From NCBI GenBank assembly GCA_005879255.1, contig VBKY01000140.1:1002-65001 (forward strand): DNA of 64,000 bases. The letters are read 5' to 3'. This DNA is from Deltaproteobacteria bacterium (lineage in GTDB: Bacteria; Desulfobacterota_B; Binatia; UBA9968). Both the position numbers and the translations under genes were made by a program. Position 1 is the stretch's first letter. Each line of letters starts with the position of its first letter. Positions 55,175 through 63,988 of this stretch are shown one piece after another. The notes beneath the pieces were generated by a model. The model had not been told where the DNA came from and searched no databases. It saw only the letters and a list, made by a program, of their open reading frames with translations.

Positions 55175-55528
55175 ATGAAACGGATACAAATCAGAAACAC
55201 GCTGACTGCAGTGTCATTAATCGGGGCATTGTTTATCACCGGCTGTGCTGGTGGTCCGCTGACAACGCGTGAGAAGGGTGCGGGAATCGGCGCACTCGGC
55301 GGCGCCGCCGTCGGCGGTATAGTCGGTAGTGCTGTCGGCCATCCCGGCGCCGGTGCAGCCATCGGTGGTGGCCTCGGCCTAGGTGCTGGCGCATTGGTCG
55401 GGGATCAACTGCAAGGCCAAGATAACCGAAATTACCAACAAGACGACGAGATCCGCCGCAACCAGGCGGAAATTGATAGACAACGCCGGGAGTTGGAGAG
55501 ATTAAGGCGGGAACGAGGCGAATACTGA
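55175..55528 (+). CDS. glycine-zipper lipoprotein, paralogue of 63626-63988
   Basis: ATG 55175 after GAAAGGAGTGGAAA. The 117-residue protein has a lipobox signal (ALFITGC), then AGGPLTTREKGAGIGALGGA with a repeated glycine zipper (GSAVGHPGAGAAIGGGLGLG), and a charged helical tail rich in Arg/Glu (RRNQAEIDRQRRELERLRRE). It aligns closely with the protein at 63626. Such YMGG/OmpA-linker-like zipper proteins sit in the outer membrane. An upstream in-frame start at 55145 is less likely. Confidence 0.75.
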   Translation: MKRIQIRNTLTAVSLIGALFITGCAGGPLTTREKGAGIGALGGAAVGGIVGSAVGHPGAGAAIGGGLGLGAGALVGDQLQGQDNRNYQQDDEIRRNQAEIDRQRRELERLRRERGEY

Positions 55529-55561
55529 CGCTGCTCGGTCACAATTTTTGGGGAACTCTTC

Positions 55562-55744
55562 ATGAAAATAGACGCATCCATTGGGAGAATTATGGCAAAG
55601 GTAGGCGATAGCGTTATCTTGATCCTTATCCTGCTGAGAGTTTTGAAAGGGCAAATCACGAAAAGATTGTTAGATAGCGTTGTTATCGCTCTTTCTGCAA
55701 TGCGTGTCTTGACGGCTATTCGACGAGTCGCGCCATCGAATTAA
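55562..55744 (+). CDS. possible small hydrophobic protein
   Basis: A frame from ATG 55562, with GGGGAACTC before it, gives MKIDASIGRIMAKVGDSVIL then ILILLRVLKGQITKRLLDSV. It has a hydrophobic middle and basic ends, 60 residues. It lies 33 bases after the zipper lipoprotein gene. No family is recognised. Confidence 0.35.
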   Translation: MKIDASIGRIMAKVGDSVILILILLRVLKGQITKRLLDSVVIALSAMRVLTAIRRVAPSN

Positions 55745-55788
55745 AAAAATAGCGGTTCTAAAATTTTATTATTCGAGGAGGATTCGGC

Positions 55789-56046
55789 ATGAAAGACCAA
55801 AAACTAATATGGATTGCTGCCACGACTTTGGGGCTCGCGTTATTCATTGGCGGCTGCGGCGAAAAGAAGGGAGAAGACCAGGCGCCTCAAACGTCCAGCG
55901 CGACACCTCCGGCTCCGATGTCCGAGAAATCGCCGGCGGACCAACCAGGCGTCTCCCAGGGCAGCGGATCTGACACGGGCATGCCGGGAACGGCCCAGGG
56001 ACAAAAGCCGGAAGAGAAAAAAGACGATTCATCGCAAAAAGGCTAA
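55789..56046 (+). CDS. small low-complexity lipoprotein
   Basis: ATG 55789 after CGAGGAGGATTCGGC. The 85-residue product has a lipobox signal (LALFIGGC) and a disordered Pro/Ser/Gln-rich mature part (EKKGEDQAPQTSSATPPAPM). It is presumably anchored in a membrane. No domain is recognised. Confidence 0.65.
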   Translation: MKDQKLIWIAATTLGLALFIGGCGEKKGEDQAPQTSSATPPAPMSEKSPADQPGVSQGSGSDTGMPGTAQGQKPEEKKDDSSQKG

Positions 56047-56085
56047 TTAAGCGATGAGCGTCGAGCTCAAGGGGAGTAAATCGCA

Positions 56086-56346
56086 ATGAATAAGGTTTTC
56101 TTGATTCTTTTGGCGCTAATCCTTCCGACCGCCTTGAGTGCCGCTGAACTGAAGGGAACGATCTTGAAGGTCGATAAGGCGGAGAATCGAATCGTCCTGA
56201 AGACTGAGAGAGGCGAGGAAACCTTCGAAACGACGAAGGCTACCAAAGGTATCGAGCATGTTAAAGTCGGGGCGAGGGTGACCATTTCGTTCAGCGAAAA
56301 AGATGGCCAACCCAAAGTGACCGAGATCAATCCCGCTGCTGAATAG
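56086..56346 (+). CDS. small secreted beta-barrel-like protein
   Basis: ATG 56086 after AAGGGGAGTAAATCGCA. The 86-residue product has a signal peptide (MNKVFLILLALILPTALSAA) and a mature part of beta strands (ELKGTILKVDKAENRIVLKT, ETFETTKATKGIEHVKVGAR) like DUF1344 or OB-fold small periplasmic proteins. Function unknown. It follows the lipoprotein gene by 40 bases, same direction. Confidence 0.7.
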   Translation: MNKVFLILLALILPTALSAAELKGTILKVDKAENRIVLKTERGEETFETTKATKGIEHVKVGARVTISFSEKDGQPKVTEINPAAE

Positions 56347-56787
56347 AACGGGAAAGTTTAGATCCCGTGATCTCAAATTGCGCGGCGCACATGCGAGCAG
56401 CTCCGCAGCGACATGTGTGTCCAATTGCGAAATTTTTGCAGCTTGACGCCTATCAGCGGTTGACGAGCATCGATATTGTTGATTTCACTCGATTGCCCAT
56501 CGATGCTGCGTGAACCGATATCCAATTGGCATTAGCGGGGGTGGGCCGACTTCCACCCCGCACCTCGATCACACGGTCCGTGGCGAGAAGGCCAATTTCG
56601 GTCGAAGAAAGCCGCGGGCTGTTATGCCAACCTTACGTGATGCGTGAGAGCCGCCGGCGAACATTCGACACAATTGTTTCGATCAACAGTCCGGTACTGT
56701 CGCGTACACTCCAAAAAGGCCGCGTGAGTGGGTTTGGAGCCCAGCTCCGAAAACTTTTCGATTTCTTTCGCTTGACTTAGTGGATAC
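56347..56787. other. intergenic, upstream of the trehalose gene
   Basis: No gene is supported. GCATCGATATTG and CCATCGATGC (56468-56507) form a short inverted repeat. The region should carry the promoter of the OtsAB gene but no clear box is seen. Confidence 0.35.
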
Positions 56788-59148
56788 ATGACGACGTATT
56801 ATAGTAATATCGCAGACACCGGCGCTCGAAATGGATCCGGTTTGACTGCTACGGATTTAGACTCTGGTCGGCAGGTCACGCATTTGCCAGCTCACACACC
56901 GCAACGAATTGTGCTTGTTTCCAATCGATTGCCTTTCACTGTGGCCGAGAAGGACGGCGATATTGAGTTTCAAAATAGCGCCGGCGGTGTTGCTACGGGT
57001 CTGCATGCACTGCTCGAAACCATTGAGATTCCCAACATTGGAAATGCTGAATATGTGTGGATCGGCTGGCCGGGAGGCCGCGTCAGCCCCCAGCTCAAAG
57101 ACAGGGTTAAATTGGAAGCGCAATCCCGCTTCCACGCCTATCCGGTCTTTCTCTCCGAGCAAGAAATCGAAGCTTTCTATTCCGGTTTTTGCAACAAAAC
57201 GATCTGGCCGCTGTTTCATTACTTTCCCTCATATGCGCGCTATGAGCCGGAGTATTGGGCACACTATAAAAAGGTAAATGAAGCTTTCGGCGAGGCCGCC
57301 CTGGAGATTCTTAAGCCGGGCGATCTCTTATGGATCCATGATTATCATCTGATGCTATTACCCGCGCTCATCCGCGCCCGGCTACCCGATCTCTCGATCG
57401 GGTTTTTCTTGCATATCCCGTTTCCTCACTATGAAATCTTTCGCTTCATGCCAGCCGAATGGCGTCGCGATCTCCTCGAGGGCCTGCTCGGTGCCGACGT
57501 GGTAGGCTTTCATACATTTGACTACGCACAATATTTTCTCCGTTGTGTTCTGCGGATTCTCGGCCATGAGAACCAAATGGGCAAACTGCTGGTACACGAC
57601 CGAGCCGTCAAAGTTGCATCTTTCCCGATGGGCGTGCCGTTCGACAAATTTGCCGCCGCGGCCGACAGCACGGTCGTGCGCGAAGAGAAAGAAACCCTCA
57701 AGCGAACGCTGGCGGAAACCAAACTGATTTTATCGGTGGACCGGCAGGACTATTCGAAAGGCATCCTGAACCGGCTAGAGGGGTTCGAGACCTTTCTTGA
57801 GACCAATCCCGATTGGCGAAGCAAGGTGACACTGCTCATGGTTGTCGTTCCGTCGCGTATCGGCATCGAAGACTACGAGCGGATGAAAAAAGGAATCGAA
57901 GAGCTGGTTGGCAGAATCAACGGGCAGTTCGGCAGCGTGAGCTGGACGCCGATTCTTTATCAATACCGCTCTCTGTCTTTTGAGTCACTGGTCGCATTGT
58001 ACACGATCAGCGACGTGGCGCTGGTAACGCCGTTGCGCGACGGGATGAATCTCATTGCCAAGGAGTACATCGCTAGCCGAACCAATCAGAGCGGCGTTCT
58101 GGTGTTGAGCGAAATGGCCGGGGCGGCGCGCGAATTAGGTGAAGCGCTGATCATCAATCCCAATAACCGGCAAGAAATCGCCAAAGCCCTGGAAGAGGCT
58201 TTGAGCATGCCGCTCGCAGAGCAAAAGCGGCGCGTCACAATTATGCAGAATCGCTTGCGTCGATTCGACCTGGCCCGCTGGGCGCGGGATTTTTTCAGCG
58301 AGCTGATCTTTGTCGGGCCAGAGCGTGATAGGGTCTATGGTAAGCTTCCAAGTCCCGCCAACCGCCGAGCGATGGCCGAGCGGTATCGACGCAGTTCGCG
58401 CCGGCTCATTCTGCTCGACTATGACGGAACGCTCGTGCCCTTTGCGGACCACCCGCGAGGGGCGAAACCGCCGCACGCGATTATTGATTTACTCTCGCGT
58501 CTCGCAGCCGATGCCCGCAATGAAGTCGTCATTGTCAGCGGCCGGGATCGACCGAGTATGCAGAGCTGGTTCGATCATTTGCCCATCGCGTTCGCCGCCG
58601 AGCATGGGGCCTGGATCAAGGAGCGAGACTCCGATTGGAGATTGGCCAGCCCGCACACCACCAGCTGGAAAGAAAAATTGCTGCCGCTGCTCGAGATGTA
58701 CGTCGACCGGCTGCCCGGCGCATTCATCGAAGACAAAGACTTTTCTTTGGTCTGGCATTATCGCTCGGCCGACCCCGAACAGGCGATGGTTGTGGCTCGG
58801 GAAATCGCCGACGATCTGTTAAGTTTCACGGGAAATATCGACGTGCAAATCGTACAGGGAAGTAAGACCGTCGAAATTAGAAGCTCCGGCATCAGCAAGG
58901 CCAAGGCCGCGCAGTTATGGCTGTCGAAGCAGGATTTCGATTTCATTCTCGCGATTGGCGACGACAGCGATGACGAAGATATCTTCAGGGTTCTGCCCGC
59001 GCATGCCCATTCGGTTCGGGTCGGTATCGCACGCACCGGGGCGCAGTTCAATTTGCGCGAGCCGTGGGATGTGGTGAAATTGCTAGAAGAGTTGATGACG
59101 GCACGGCAGCATGAACCCGCCACGAAGAGCCATCGGCAAACCGGCTAG
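56788..59148 (+). CDS. otsAB: bifunctional trehalose-6-phosphate synthase/phosphatase
   Basis: The 786-residue protein fuses an OtsA-like GT20 glycosyltransferase (RIVLVSNRLPFTVAEKDGDI at 40-59, NSAGGVATGLHALLE, WIHDYHLMLLPALIR, FFLHIPFPHYEIFR, VDRQDYSKGI, TPLRDGMNLIAKEYIA) to an OtsB-like HAD phosphatase (RLILLDYDGTLVPFADHPRG near 545, VIVSGRD, FAAEHGAWIK, GDDSDDEDIF). It makes trehalose from UDP-glucose and glucose-6-phosphate in two steps. Fusions of this order are normal in many bacteria and eukaryotes. Trehalose protects against osmotic and desiccation stress. Confidence 0.94.
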   Translation: MTTYYSNIADTGARNGSGLTATDLDSGRQVTHLPAHTPQRIVLVSNRLPFTVAEKDGDIEFQNSAGGVATGLHALLETIEIPNIGNAEYVWIGWPGGRVSPQLKDRVKLEAQSRFHAYPVFLSEQEIEAFYSGFCNKTIWPLFHYFPSYARYEPEYWAHYKKVNEAFGEAALEILKPGDLLWIHDYHLMLLPALIRARLPDLSIGFFLHIPFPHYEIFRFMPAEWRRDLLEGLLGADVVGFHTFDYAQYFLRCVLRILGHENQMGKLLVHDRAVKVASFPMGVPFDKFAAAADSTVVREEKETLKRTLAETKLILSVDRQDYSKGILNRLEGFETFLETNPDWRSKVTLLMVVVPSRIGIEDYERMKKGIEELVGRINGQFGSVSWTPILYQYRSLSFESLVALYTISDVALVTPLRDGMNLIAKEYIASRTNQSGVLVLSEMAGAARELGEALIINPNNRQEIAKALEEALSMPLAEQKRRVTIMQNRLRRFDLARWARDFFSELIFVGPERDRVYGKLPSPANRRAMAERYRRSSRRLILLDYDGTLVPFADHPRGAKPPHAIIDLLSRLAADARNEVVIVSGRDRPSMQSWFDHLPIAFAAEHGAWIKERDSDWRLASPHTTSWKEKLLPLLEMYVDRLPGAFIEDKDFSLVWHYRSADPEQAMVVAREIADDLLSFTGNIDVQIVQGSKTVEIRSSGISKAKAAQLWLSKQDFDFILAIGDDSDDEDIFRVLPAHAHSVRVGIARTGAQFNLREPWDVVKLLEELMTARQHEPATKSHRQTG

Positions 59149-59177
59149 TCTCTTTTCCCCATCAAATTACCTTTCAA

Positions 59178-59804
59178 TTACGGTTTCGCCGTAAAAATCA
59201 TAAAGGATTGGCGGTCCAAGAAATCAAACTCCTCCTTGAGCGAGTAGCCTGCCTGCTCCATTTCCGGCTTAATGAACTCACTTGGCGTGTAATGGCGAAA
59301 CAGTCCTATTAGCCATGAGCGGCGATCAAAGTCGATGATGGCAATTCGACCGCCGGGTCGAAGATATTTGCGCAGATTCGAAAAGTAAGCGATGCGATTA
59401 TCGATGTGGTGGTAGGTATTCGAAGTAAAGATCAGATCGACCCCTGCCTTCGGCAGCAACGGATCGTCCGGTTTCGCGAGGATCGGGTCGATATTGGCAG
59501 CCGTCTCTTGTTTGGCTCGTTTGGCGATGAGATCGACCATGTCTCGGTCGATATCCACGGCATAAACTTTACCGGCCGGGCCCACCGCTTCTGCCAACCT
59601 GAAGGTAAAATAGCCGCCGCCGGCTCCCAGATCGGCAACCTGATCGCCCGGACGGACGTTGAGCGCCGCGATGACTCTCTGTGGTTGTTGCCAGTCATCC
59701 CGGTTGACCCCTTCGTAGGCGCACTGTTTCAGCTGGGCGCAAGCGGCGAGTAAAATAGCCGCGACCACGAAGACGAGAATTTTCGACCGATGCTTACCCA
59801 GCAT
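59178..59804 (-). CDS. class I methyltransferase with lipoprotein-type signal
   Basis: The 208-residue protein starts MLGKHRSKILVFVVAAILLA AC, a signal with lipobox AAC. A complete SAM-type fold follows: VADLGAGGGYFTFRLAEAVG (motif I), VYAVDIDRDMVDLIAKRAKQ, DLIFTSNTYHHI and RPGGRIAIIDFD. A SAM enzyme with an export signal is unusual because SAM is cytoplasmic. It may be anchored inward, or use another ligand. It is convergent with otsAB, 29 bases apart. Confidence 0.8.
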   Translation of the reverse strand: MLGKHRSKILVFVVAAILLAACAQLKQCAYEGVNRDDWQQPQRVIAALNVRPGDQVADLGAGGGYFTFRLAEAVGPAGKVYAVDIDRDMVDLIAKRAKQETAANIDPILAKPDDPLLPKAGVDLIFTSNTYHHIDNRIAYFSNLRKYLRPGGRIAIIDFDRRSWLIGLFRHYTPSEFIKPEMEQAGYSLKEEFDFLDRQSFMIFTAKP

Positions 59805-59935
59805 AAACGTTCGGGATAAACAAAGAACTGGCCGGCGTGTCAGAAATTTGTCACAAGATTTTGATATTATTGCGGAGGAGTGTGCCGAAACGTGCCGGAA
59901 GAACCATTACGACATGCACGTTTCTTCATCGAGCG

Positions 59936-60328
59936 CTAAGCCGAAGATGATCCTGACTTTTGGATCACTTGCGCCAATGCTCGCGAGACTTTCTGGCGCA
60001 GAACGACGACGTCAAAGGGTTTGCCGATAAAGTCGAACGCGCCGGAATCCATCGCCTTCGCCGCCAGCTGTTGTGAGTTGACGCCGGTCAGCATGATGAC
60101 TTCGCAGCCGGAGTGGATTTGTTTAACGCGCCGGAGGACTTCGAGACCGTCGGCTTTCGGCATCAGGACGTCGAGCAGCACGACGTCGGGGTGTGCCTCC
60201 TGGACCTGGGGAATCGCGGCGTCGATGCTGTCGGCTTCGAGCACACGATAATCTTTGCTGAAAACTATTTTGAGCGATTCGCGCACGCCGTACTCGTCAT
60301 CAATCACTAGCAAGACCGGTAGACTCAT
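59936..60328 (-). CDS. single-domain response regulator
   Basis: The 130-residue protein is a CheY-like receiver: VLLVIDDEYGVRES (acidic pair), VVLLDVLMPKADGL (phospho-Asp), MLTGVNSQQLAA (Thr) and FIGKPFDVVVL (Lys). No output domain follows. Partner kinase not in the window. The start is ATG 60328. A second possible frame upstream (60300-60506) is not convincing. Confidence 0.92.
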   Translation of the reverse strand: MSLPVLLVIDDEYGVRESLKIVFSKDYRVLEADSIDAAIPQVQEAHPDVVLLDVLMPKADGLEVLRRVKQIHSGCEVIMLTGVNSQQLAAKAMDSGAFDFIGKPFDVVVLRQKVSRALAQVIQKSGSSSA

Positions 60329-60483
60329 GTCCAGGAATGTGTTCTGCGATTTCGCTTATCGTGACTCTTTCGAACGGGGTTACTTTGGCACTAACTAGAT
60401 CGAGTCGCAAGGCCGTGCTTTCGTCACCGCATGAGAAAGACGGTGCGCTGGCCCACTGGGCGTGCGGCGAATCCAGGACGTGA

Positions 60484-61674
60484 CTACGGCAACGATAACT
60501 CGACACAACGCGCCGGCTGGCTCAAGTGTTCCGAGCAATCTTTAGCAATTTCCGCAGACGATTTTTCGAAAGTGTTTTTCAAATAGTGCGCGCTTGTCTG
60601 AAAGCAAATGTTCCGATCGTTTTCTTGGCTGAGCGCGGCACAAAACGGCAGCGCATAGCGACCATCCCAAGTACTATCGATGAGCGCATAGACGACGCCG
60701 CGCATGCACGCGAAGCGGCTTTCGCCCTTGACAATTTCGCACTTCTCCACGGTCGCTCGGGTTTGTCCGGCGCGGGCAAAGTTTGACAAATCCCGGCCGA
60801 CCGACGCCGAGCACTGATGGCGAAATTCGCCGGTCTTGTCGCACTCTTGAAATAGCTCCTCGGTAGAGAGTCCCATTTCAGTCATGCGCGAGGTTTGCAT
60901 AATGTAGCATTCGCCACGGTATTTCGGATTCAGTTTGCTGCACGGATAATGGTAATCGGTGGGGCTCAAATCGCGGCTCTCCGGCGTCGCGTTGACGACA
61001 TTTTCCATAAAAACCCCGCCATAACAAGAGTTTCGACTCCAGTCTTCGGGCAAAACGTCGCAGACTTCTAACGACTGCAGTAATTGATAACGAGAGAAAA
61101 ACAACAGGGCGTGACCGAGCCCATGGAGGCATTGGAAACGAAACCGCAGCGGAATCTTCGGGTCGCAAGCAACGACGGCCTTCTGTCTAAGTTCGGCGGT
61201 GCTGGGGTGTTTGTCGATTTGGAAGTAGATATTGTCGCCCCTTAAGAAGCGTTCCACAGCACCATGGTAACAGCCTGAGTGGCAGGTCTGGTCACAAGCG
61301 GCAAACGATTCATGAATATTGCCTTTGAGGCGAAAGGTTTCCCGGCCAAGTGAGTGCACGACCGGATGACAATCACGCCTGAGCTCCGCATCTTCGGCCT
61401 CGAACCGTTCGATGAGTTGCAGAAGCTCCATCGTCGAGTGGGTTCCCAGCGCCTCGCGAAAGAGTTGATCGAGACATTCAGCGCCGACCGCACTGTACAT
61501 GCACGACTTCACGGCCCGGAGCGAAGGCAGACCTGACGGCGACGATGGAGCGGCGGACTGCTTAACTTCCTGGGCGAAGCTCGAGGGCTCTACGGCCGAT
61601 ACAAAATAGACCGCGAACAATATATTTAGTGTGATTGCCCGGGTTCGTTTGCGCACGAATCTTGTCCTCCTCAT
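60484..61674 (-). CDS. secreted cysteine/histidine-rich repeat protein
   Basis: The 396-residue protein has a signal peptide (about 1-35, ending FAQ-E). The mature part contains recurring Cys/His blocks: CDQTCHSGCYHGAVERFLRG, CLHGLGHALLFFSRYQLLQS, CYGGVFMENV, YPCSKL, CYIMQTSRMTE and more. The pattern C-x-HG-x-GH, C-x-GG-x-F-x-EN suggests a family of exported proteins of unknown function with disulfides or metal. The GTG/ATG start is at 61674. Confidence 0.6.
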   Translation of the reverse strand: MRRTRFVRKRTRAITLNILFAVYFVSAVEPSSFAQEVKQSAAPSSPSGLPSLRAVKSCMYSAVGAECLDQLFREALGTHSTMELLQLIERFEAEDAELRRDCHPVVHSLGRETFRLKGNIHESFAACDQTCHSGCYHGAVERFLRGDNIYFQIDKHPSTAELRQKAVVACDPKIPLRFRFQCLHGLGHALLFFSRYQLLQSLEVCDVLPEDWSRNSCYGGVFMENVVNATPESRDLSPTDYHYPCSKLNPKYRGECYIMQTSRMTEMGLSTEELFQECDKTGEFRHQCSASVGRDLSNFARAGQTRATVEKCEIVKGESRFACMRGVVYALIDSTWDGRYALPFCAALSQENDRNICFQTSAHYLKNTFEKSSAEIAKDCSEHLSQPARCVELSLP

Positions 61675-61878
61675 ATTTGGCTATTTGGCGGTTGAGCGTA
61701 ATGTAAAACGCCACCGAGTGCAATTATTTCAGACACTTAAAAATATTGCCGGGGCAGCGGGCCCGGCTTTCAAGCGCTACATTGACATGTTTTTTCGACT
61801 GGGAGGCGCCGAAAAGTTCGATTTGTGATAATTTACCGGTTAAACGTTTCGCGACGCCATTCGTCTAAACCATTTGAC

Positions 61879-62739
61879 ATGATCAGCTCGAAGCTCCCTA
61901 TCGTTCTCGCCATAGGCATCGTCCTAGGCGGGATTTTGGCTTACGCCGGTCAAGCCGGCCAGCCTATGATCAAGCCCGAGTTGGTTCCGGTTTATCAACC
62001 CAAGGGTTTGTCTTTTGAAACGGGAGAAAAGGAAATCTACCGCGCTTCGTGGAATGGCATGATCTCCATCGCTACTGCTGAAGTTCAAACCGTGCCAATG
62101 GTTGTCGACGGAAAAAAAGTATTTCAGGTGCGCGTCGAGGCAAAAACGTCGAGAGCGCTTGATCTCATCTGGAAGATGCGCGACACAATCAGCTCGACTT
62201 TCGATGCCAAGGCGCTTTCGCCGTCACGCTTCACATTCAGTCAGAGGGAAAATTCCCGCGTGATCGATACCGATGCCCGGCACGACCCGGCCTCCAAGCG
62301 CTGGGCGGTCAATCGGCAGCAGGTCGGCAAGAGAGCGAAAATTTACGAATTCGAATCTCAAAACACCCTCGACCCGATTACCGCAGTCTATCTTGCTCGC
62401 AGCATTGACTTCAAAGTCGGCGACCGGCTCTATTTCAAAGTCTTCGGCGGACGCTATCGCTACCTGTTGGAATTATTCGTCGAGAAAAAGGAGCCAGTGA
62501 CGCTCGAGTCCGGCAAAACCGTCGAAGCCTTTCGAGTCATTCCACGTATCCAGAATATTACCAGGAACGGCTACGCCAGCCGCTTGAACGATGCAGCGAT
62601 TTGGCTATCGGCTGATGAGCGACGTTTGCCGATAAGACTAAGCAGCAAAATCGTTTTTGGTACTGTTCAACTGGACCTGATTGACGACAAGCGCGGCACG
62701 CAATCTACTTCCGCCGGAGCTCGCCAGCCGGCTTCTTAA
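61879..62739 (+). CDS. DUF3108-domain periplasmic protein
   Basis: From ATG 61879 the 286-residue protein has a signal peptide (MISSKLPIVLAIGIVLGGIL then AYA). The DUF3108 beta-rich domain contains EIYRASWNGMISIATAEVQT, WKMRDTISSTFDAKALSPSR, RFTFSQRENSR, DPITAVYLARSIDFKVGDRL and LSADERRLPIRLSSKIVFGT. Its role is unknown but it often sits with envelope or lipid genes. The longer frame from 61825 adds a non-signal stretch. It lies 25 bases before the M48 gene. Confidence 0.82.
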   Translation: MISSKLPIVLAIGIVLGGILAYAGQAGQPMIKPELVPVYQPKGLSFETGEKEIYRASWNGMISIATAEVQTVPMVVDGKKVFQVRVEAKTSRALDLIWKMRDTISSTFDAKALSPSRFTFSQRENSRVIDTDARHDPASKRWAVNRQQVGKRAKIYEFESQNTLDPITAVYLARSIDFKVGDRLYFKVFGGRYRYLLELFVEKKEPVTLESGKTVEAFRVIPRIQNITRNGYASRLNDAAIWLSADERRLPIRLSSKIVFGTVQLDLIDDKRGTQSTSAGARQPAS

Positions 62740-62764
62740 CTTGTACTCAGGGTAGGTCGCCTGT

Positions 62765-63505
62765 ATGGCTCAAACAAAGATGTTTCCGGTTTCAGCTAAG
62801 GATTTTCCGGTCGAGAAAAAAGCGCAACCTGGATATCTGACGGCGGCAACGGGTCTTGCTGCGTTGCTCCTCGCCGGTTTGACATTTTCCGCCTGTGTGG
62901 CTGTCGGCCCCACGCCGAGCCGTCGCGCGCCCAGAGAAGAGTACCCATCGCCGTCGCCTTCGTATTCGTCCCGTCGCGTCGACCCTCACGATGCGGAGCG
63001 ATTGCGCCGAGTGATGGTCCCGTTGCTTCGGTCAATGGATCACCCTTGCCGACTTGAGGACGTGCGCGTGGGCGTTGCAAGTCAGAGCGAAATCAACGCT
63101 GCCAATGCCGGAAGCTGCCAATTCTTGGTGACCATGGGACTCTTGCAGCGCGCCAACGATGAACAACTTCGCGGCGTTCTCGCACACGAGGTGGCGCACC
63201 AGGACCTTGGCCATGTGGCGAAAGCCCAGGCGATCGGGACGAGCGCTAACATCCTGGCTGCTGGCTTGCAGCAGTTGTTTCCTGCGGCTGGCGTGCTAGT
63301 CCCCATCGTCGGCGAATTGGGGATGAGAGCTTATGGCCGGAATGAAGAGTATGCCGCTGACCGCCATGCGGTCGATATCCTGCGCCGGGCCGGATATCCA
63401 AAGGAAAACCTGGTGGACGCACTCACCTGGATTCGCCGCGTTTCCCCCGCCTCGAACCACCCAGCACTCGACGACCGCATCGCGACGATTCAAAGATTGC
63501 CCTAA
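62765..63505 (+). CDS. M48-family metalloprotease, lipoprotein
   Basis: The 246-residue protein has a signal with lipobox (LAGLTFSAC near 38-46), a Ser/Pro linker, and an M48 core: NAGSCQFLVTMGLLQRANDE, LRGVLAHEVAHQDLGH (HExxH) and NEEYAADRHAVDILRRAGYP (third ligand Glu). M48 lipoproteins like LoiP/BepA act in outer-membrane quality control. Its C-terminal HPALDDRIATIQRL is typical too. It shares a direction with DUF3108 upstream. Confidence 0.9.
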   Translation: MAQTKMFPVSAKDFPVEKKAQPGYLTAATGLAALLLAGLTFSACVAVGPTPSRRAPREEYPSPSPSYSSRRVDPHDAERLRRVMVPLLRSMDHPCRLEDVRVGVASQSEINAANAGSCQFLVTMGLLQRANDEQLRGVLAHEVAHQDLGHVAKAQAIGTSANILAAGLQQLFPAAGVLVPIVGELGMRAYGRNEEYAADRHAVDILRRAGYPKENLVDALTWIRRVSPASNHPALDDRIATIQRLP

Positions 63506-63625
63506 TTCATCACTTTGTAGCGTAAGATATCGCCCATTCTGCCGCTTTTCGACGTCTTTTTCGGCAGCGGCGGTGTAAACAAAACCTCGGCTCCCCCGTC
63601 TAACGATCCAAGGAGGCCGAAAACT

Positions 63626-63988
63626 ATGAATTATCACTCGCAGGTTGCCCGAAGGTTTTCTGGTGCTGTCGTCGGTCTGGGACTGTTTGCCACTTTAGTA
63701 GCGGGATGTGCCGGGGGTGCGCTCACCACAAGGGAAAAAGGGGCAGGGATCGGCGCTCTCGGTGGGGCGGCAGCGGGCGGCATCATTGGCTCCGCAGTGC
63801 GTCACCCGGGCGCAGGCGCGGCGATCGGCGGTTTGCTAGGCCTGGGCGCAGGCGCTCTAATCGGTGACCAATTGCAAGGACGAGACAATGCCGCTTCCGA
63901 GCAAGACCGGCAGATCAATCAAAACCAGCAGGAGATTTCGCGCCAGCAACGGGAACTCGAAGAGCTCAAACGGCGGCCTGAATATTAA
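63626..63988 (+). CDS. glycine-zipper lipoprotein, paralogue of 55175-55528
   Basis: ATG 63626 after AAGGAGGCCGAAAACT. The 120-residue product has a lipobox signal (FATLVAGC), then AGGALTTREKGAGIGALGGA and GSAVRHPGAGAAIGGLLGLG with a Gln/Arg/Glu-rich helical tail. It shares most residues of the zipper with the gene at 55175 (CAGG-x-LTTREKGAGIGALGG-A). An in-window duplication 8.4 kb apart. Role unknown. Confidence 0.75.
   Translation: MNYHSQVARRFSGAVVGLGLFATLVAGCAGGALTTREKGAGIGALGGAAAGGIIGSAVRHPGAGAAIGGLLGLGAGALIGDQLQGRDNAASEQDRQINQNQQEISRQQRELEELKRRPEY

Noticed and set aside
60300..60506. A 68-codon minus-strand frame upstream of the response regulator
   Set aside because: It overlaps both neighbours and shows no domain. 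It may be a leader region.
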